Positions 3,874 to 5,215 of a DNA stretch of 5,215 bases are shown here, one piece after another. This DNA comes from an uncultured Rhodospirillaceae bacterium (GTDB lineage: Bacteria > Pseudomonadota > Alphaproteobacteria > RF32 > CAG-239), in contig ONQU01000108.1 of assembly GCA_900320035.1 (NCBI GenBank), forward strand, positions 1-5,215, given 5' to 3'. The translations under genes and the position numbers were made by a program. The notes under the pieces are model-generated. The model was not told the origin of the DNA and ran no database searches. It saw only the letters and a program-made list of their open reading frames with translations. Position 1 is the stretch's first letter. Every line of letters starts with the position of its first letter.

Positions 3874-5215
3874 ATGATTGATTCGTCTAAAAATGGCAAA
3901 AAAATGGTTCAAGGAATACCTGCTGAGGATATTGACGTTGAATTGATGCAGAAACTTTATCTTGAGAATAGAGAACTGTTTCAACAGATTAAATTACTTC
4001 TGATAAATAAAAAATATACCAAAATATTGCCGACGGATATTATAGCTCGGATTGCCTGTGATCGAAAATTTCAACAAAAAATATTGGCTCTGAATGATGC
4101 TGAATATAACTTATTTATCAAATGTTTGAAAACGACACAGAGCCGCGGGGATAACTTGGTAACGGCCTCAGATAAATTAGTCAATGGTATCCTAAATTCG
4201 CAATTTTCCGAACTTGTTGCCGATTGTATAAAAAGTGGTTCGACAGATGTTGAAACTTTAAATATTTTACTTAATCAGGAAGAGAATTATTTCGGTATAA
4301 AGACCGTTACGCAAATGAATAATTATCCGGCTATAAAAAATTTGTTCTGCAATAAAATTTTGCACAATCCCGAAGATGAAACGTCTTTAACAGAACCTTT
4401 AATGCGCATGTCGCCGGAAGACCGCGTAAAATTCGCTCAGATAGAAAAAGAATTCGGTATAAGTTTATCACAGGCAAAATTATTGTGCCAAAAGTATGGG
4501 TATGGTATTCTTGTTTCTGATGAGATTATCTGCAATAATGAAATTCATAGCTATTTACAAAAACTGACCGATATTATTGAGGCAACGACAAATGAAGCCG
4601 TGCTTACCGTCAAAAACACATCTGAAAACAGGAAACAACCATTGACATTTGAAGAGATTGATACTTCAATCCGGCGCCAATTTACTGATAGCTACAATCA
4701 GGCGTTTTATAAGCCGAACGGTCAAGATAAAATTGCGGTTGAAACAATTAACGGTAAAACCATTGATATCTATGATGCCGGTGTGGAATTTACCATGTGT
4801 GCTCATGTAGTCGGAGCATTTTCTGCTTCGGATGAATGTATTAAAGCTCAAGAAAGATGGAACACATCTGTTCGGCAAAGCCATGTATTTTGTACTAGGC
4901 TTATTGCTAATGAGGCACTGGAAGTTGCCAAAGAAGGTGCTCTTTGCTACGGATTTACGAATTTTGATCCTGATGCGCTTATTGCATCGGCTCCTTGGGA
5001 TATGGCATCCATAGAAAACAATCTGACTTTTAATACCGTCGGGGATATGGATGAACAAAAAACTATGCGCGGGTGCGAAGGTTCCGGTGCACGTTTTTTA
5101 ACCCCGAGAGAACACATAAATCAGATCAGAAGGGACGGCTCAGAAACAAATTGGGATCGCTTTAATTCGGACGGTTCCAGAAAACAACCGAGCTATATTG
5201 TGTTTATCGCTGATA
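3874..5215 (+). CDS. Large uncharacterised protein, partial (447 residues visible, runs off right edge)
   Basis: Starts MIDSSKNGKKMVQG at an ATG with AAAGGAAG about eight bases upstream and a consensus promoter before it. The frame stays open to the window end. There is no signal peptide or membrane segment, so it is probably cytoplasmic. Residues 1 to about 250 look mainly helical and charged; FAQIEKEFGISLSQAKLL near 190 is faintly HTH-like. From about residue 295 the character changes to a mixed alpha/beta globular domain with motif-like blocks: CAHVVGAF (309-316), CTRLIANEAL (from 340), PWDMAS (around 375), RFLTPREHINQIRR (from 407) and QPSYIVFIAD at the visible end. From memory these recall a conserved domain of unknown function in large proteins of gut and intracellular bacteria, but I cannot name it and assign no activity. 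It lies outside the putative attR, so it is flanking chromosome or a neighbouring island gene. Confidence 0.85.
   Translation, partial: MIDSSKNGKKMVQGIPAEDIDVELMQKLYLENRELFQQIKLLLINKKYTKILPTDIIARIACDRKFQQKILALNDAEYNLFIKCLKTTQSRGDNLVTASDKLVNGILNSQFSELVADCIKSGSTDVETLNILLNQEENYFGIKTVTQMNNYPAIKNLFCNKILHNPEDETSLTEPLMRMSPEDRVKFAQIEKEFGISLSQAKLLCQKYGYGILVSDEIICNNEIHSYLQKLTDIIEATTNEAVLTVKNTSENRKQPLTFEEIDTSIRRQFTDSYNQAFYKPNGQDKIAVETINGKTIDIYDAGVEFTMCAHVVGAFSASDECIKAQERWNTSVRQSHVFCTRLIANEALEVAKEGALCYGFTNFDPDALIASAPWDMASIENNLTFNTVGDMDEQKTMRGCEGSGARFLTPREHINQIRRDGSETNWDRFNSDGSRKQPSYIVFIAD

Noticed and set aside
4666..5058. Minus-strand 130-codon frame and a plus-strand 60-codon frame at 4832-5014
   Set aside because: Both are shadows of the large plus-strand gene, which has a consensus promoter, ribosome binding site and coherent protein across this region.
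1..5215. CRISPR array or insertion-sequence ends
   Set aside because: Only two copies of the 32-base repeat exist, 3 kb apart, with no spacer-repeat pattern. No transposase or flanking terminal inverted repeats were seen.

Overview
The window looks like the right-hand end of an integrated mobile element in a low-GC, host-associated-type alphaproteobacterium. The host guess rests on the element's core pair, a DUF2924 protein translationally coupled to a large serine recombinase whose C-terminal helix-turn-helix is of the alphaproteobacterial type. It also fits the AAGGA-type ribosome binding sites and the AT-rich codon use. The host assignment is an inference.

Layout: positions 1-3267 carry tightly packed minus-strand genes. 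In transcription order from the right, operon A holds a 48-residue protein (3121-3267), a 32-residue protein (3019-3117), the DUF2924 protein (2616-3032) and the serine recombinase (997-2628), with overlaps or 3-base gaps throughout. A 191-base spacer with operator-like repeats (806-996) follows. Then come a small ECF-like sigma factor (317-805), a 71-residue protein (28-243) and the first codons of another gene that leaves the window (1-38). A perfect 32-base direct repeat precedes both the 48-residue gene and the 71-residue gene, like a shared promoter or operator. The sigma factor gene ends five bases before one copy.

The stretch 3268-3873 has no convincing protein gene but is dense in other signals. 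It contains the second repeat copy, an AT-rich stretch, a tRNA 3' fragment (T arm to CCA) followed at once by a perfect 18-bp stem terminator, a GC-richer foldable segment, a second tRNA-like 3' tail ending in CCA, and a second terminator. The first tRNA fragment followed by its terminator is what the distal attachment site (attR) of an element integrated into a tRNA 3' end should look like. The element would then lie to its left, with the intact tRNA expected beyond the left edge of the window.

From 3819 a consensus sigma-70 promoter (TTGACA, 17 bases, TATTAT) drives a plus-strand gene starting at 3874. It runs off the right edge after 447 codons and encodes a large cytoplasmic protein that I cannot assign to a named family. 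It is the least explained gene here.

How the parts fit together (inference): the recombinase and DUF2924 protein form the integration/excision module, and the small sigma factor may activate the repeat-bearing promoters. The plus-strand gene lies outside the element, either in the chromosome or in an adjacent tRNA-hotspot insertion.
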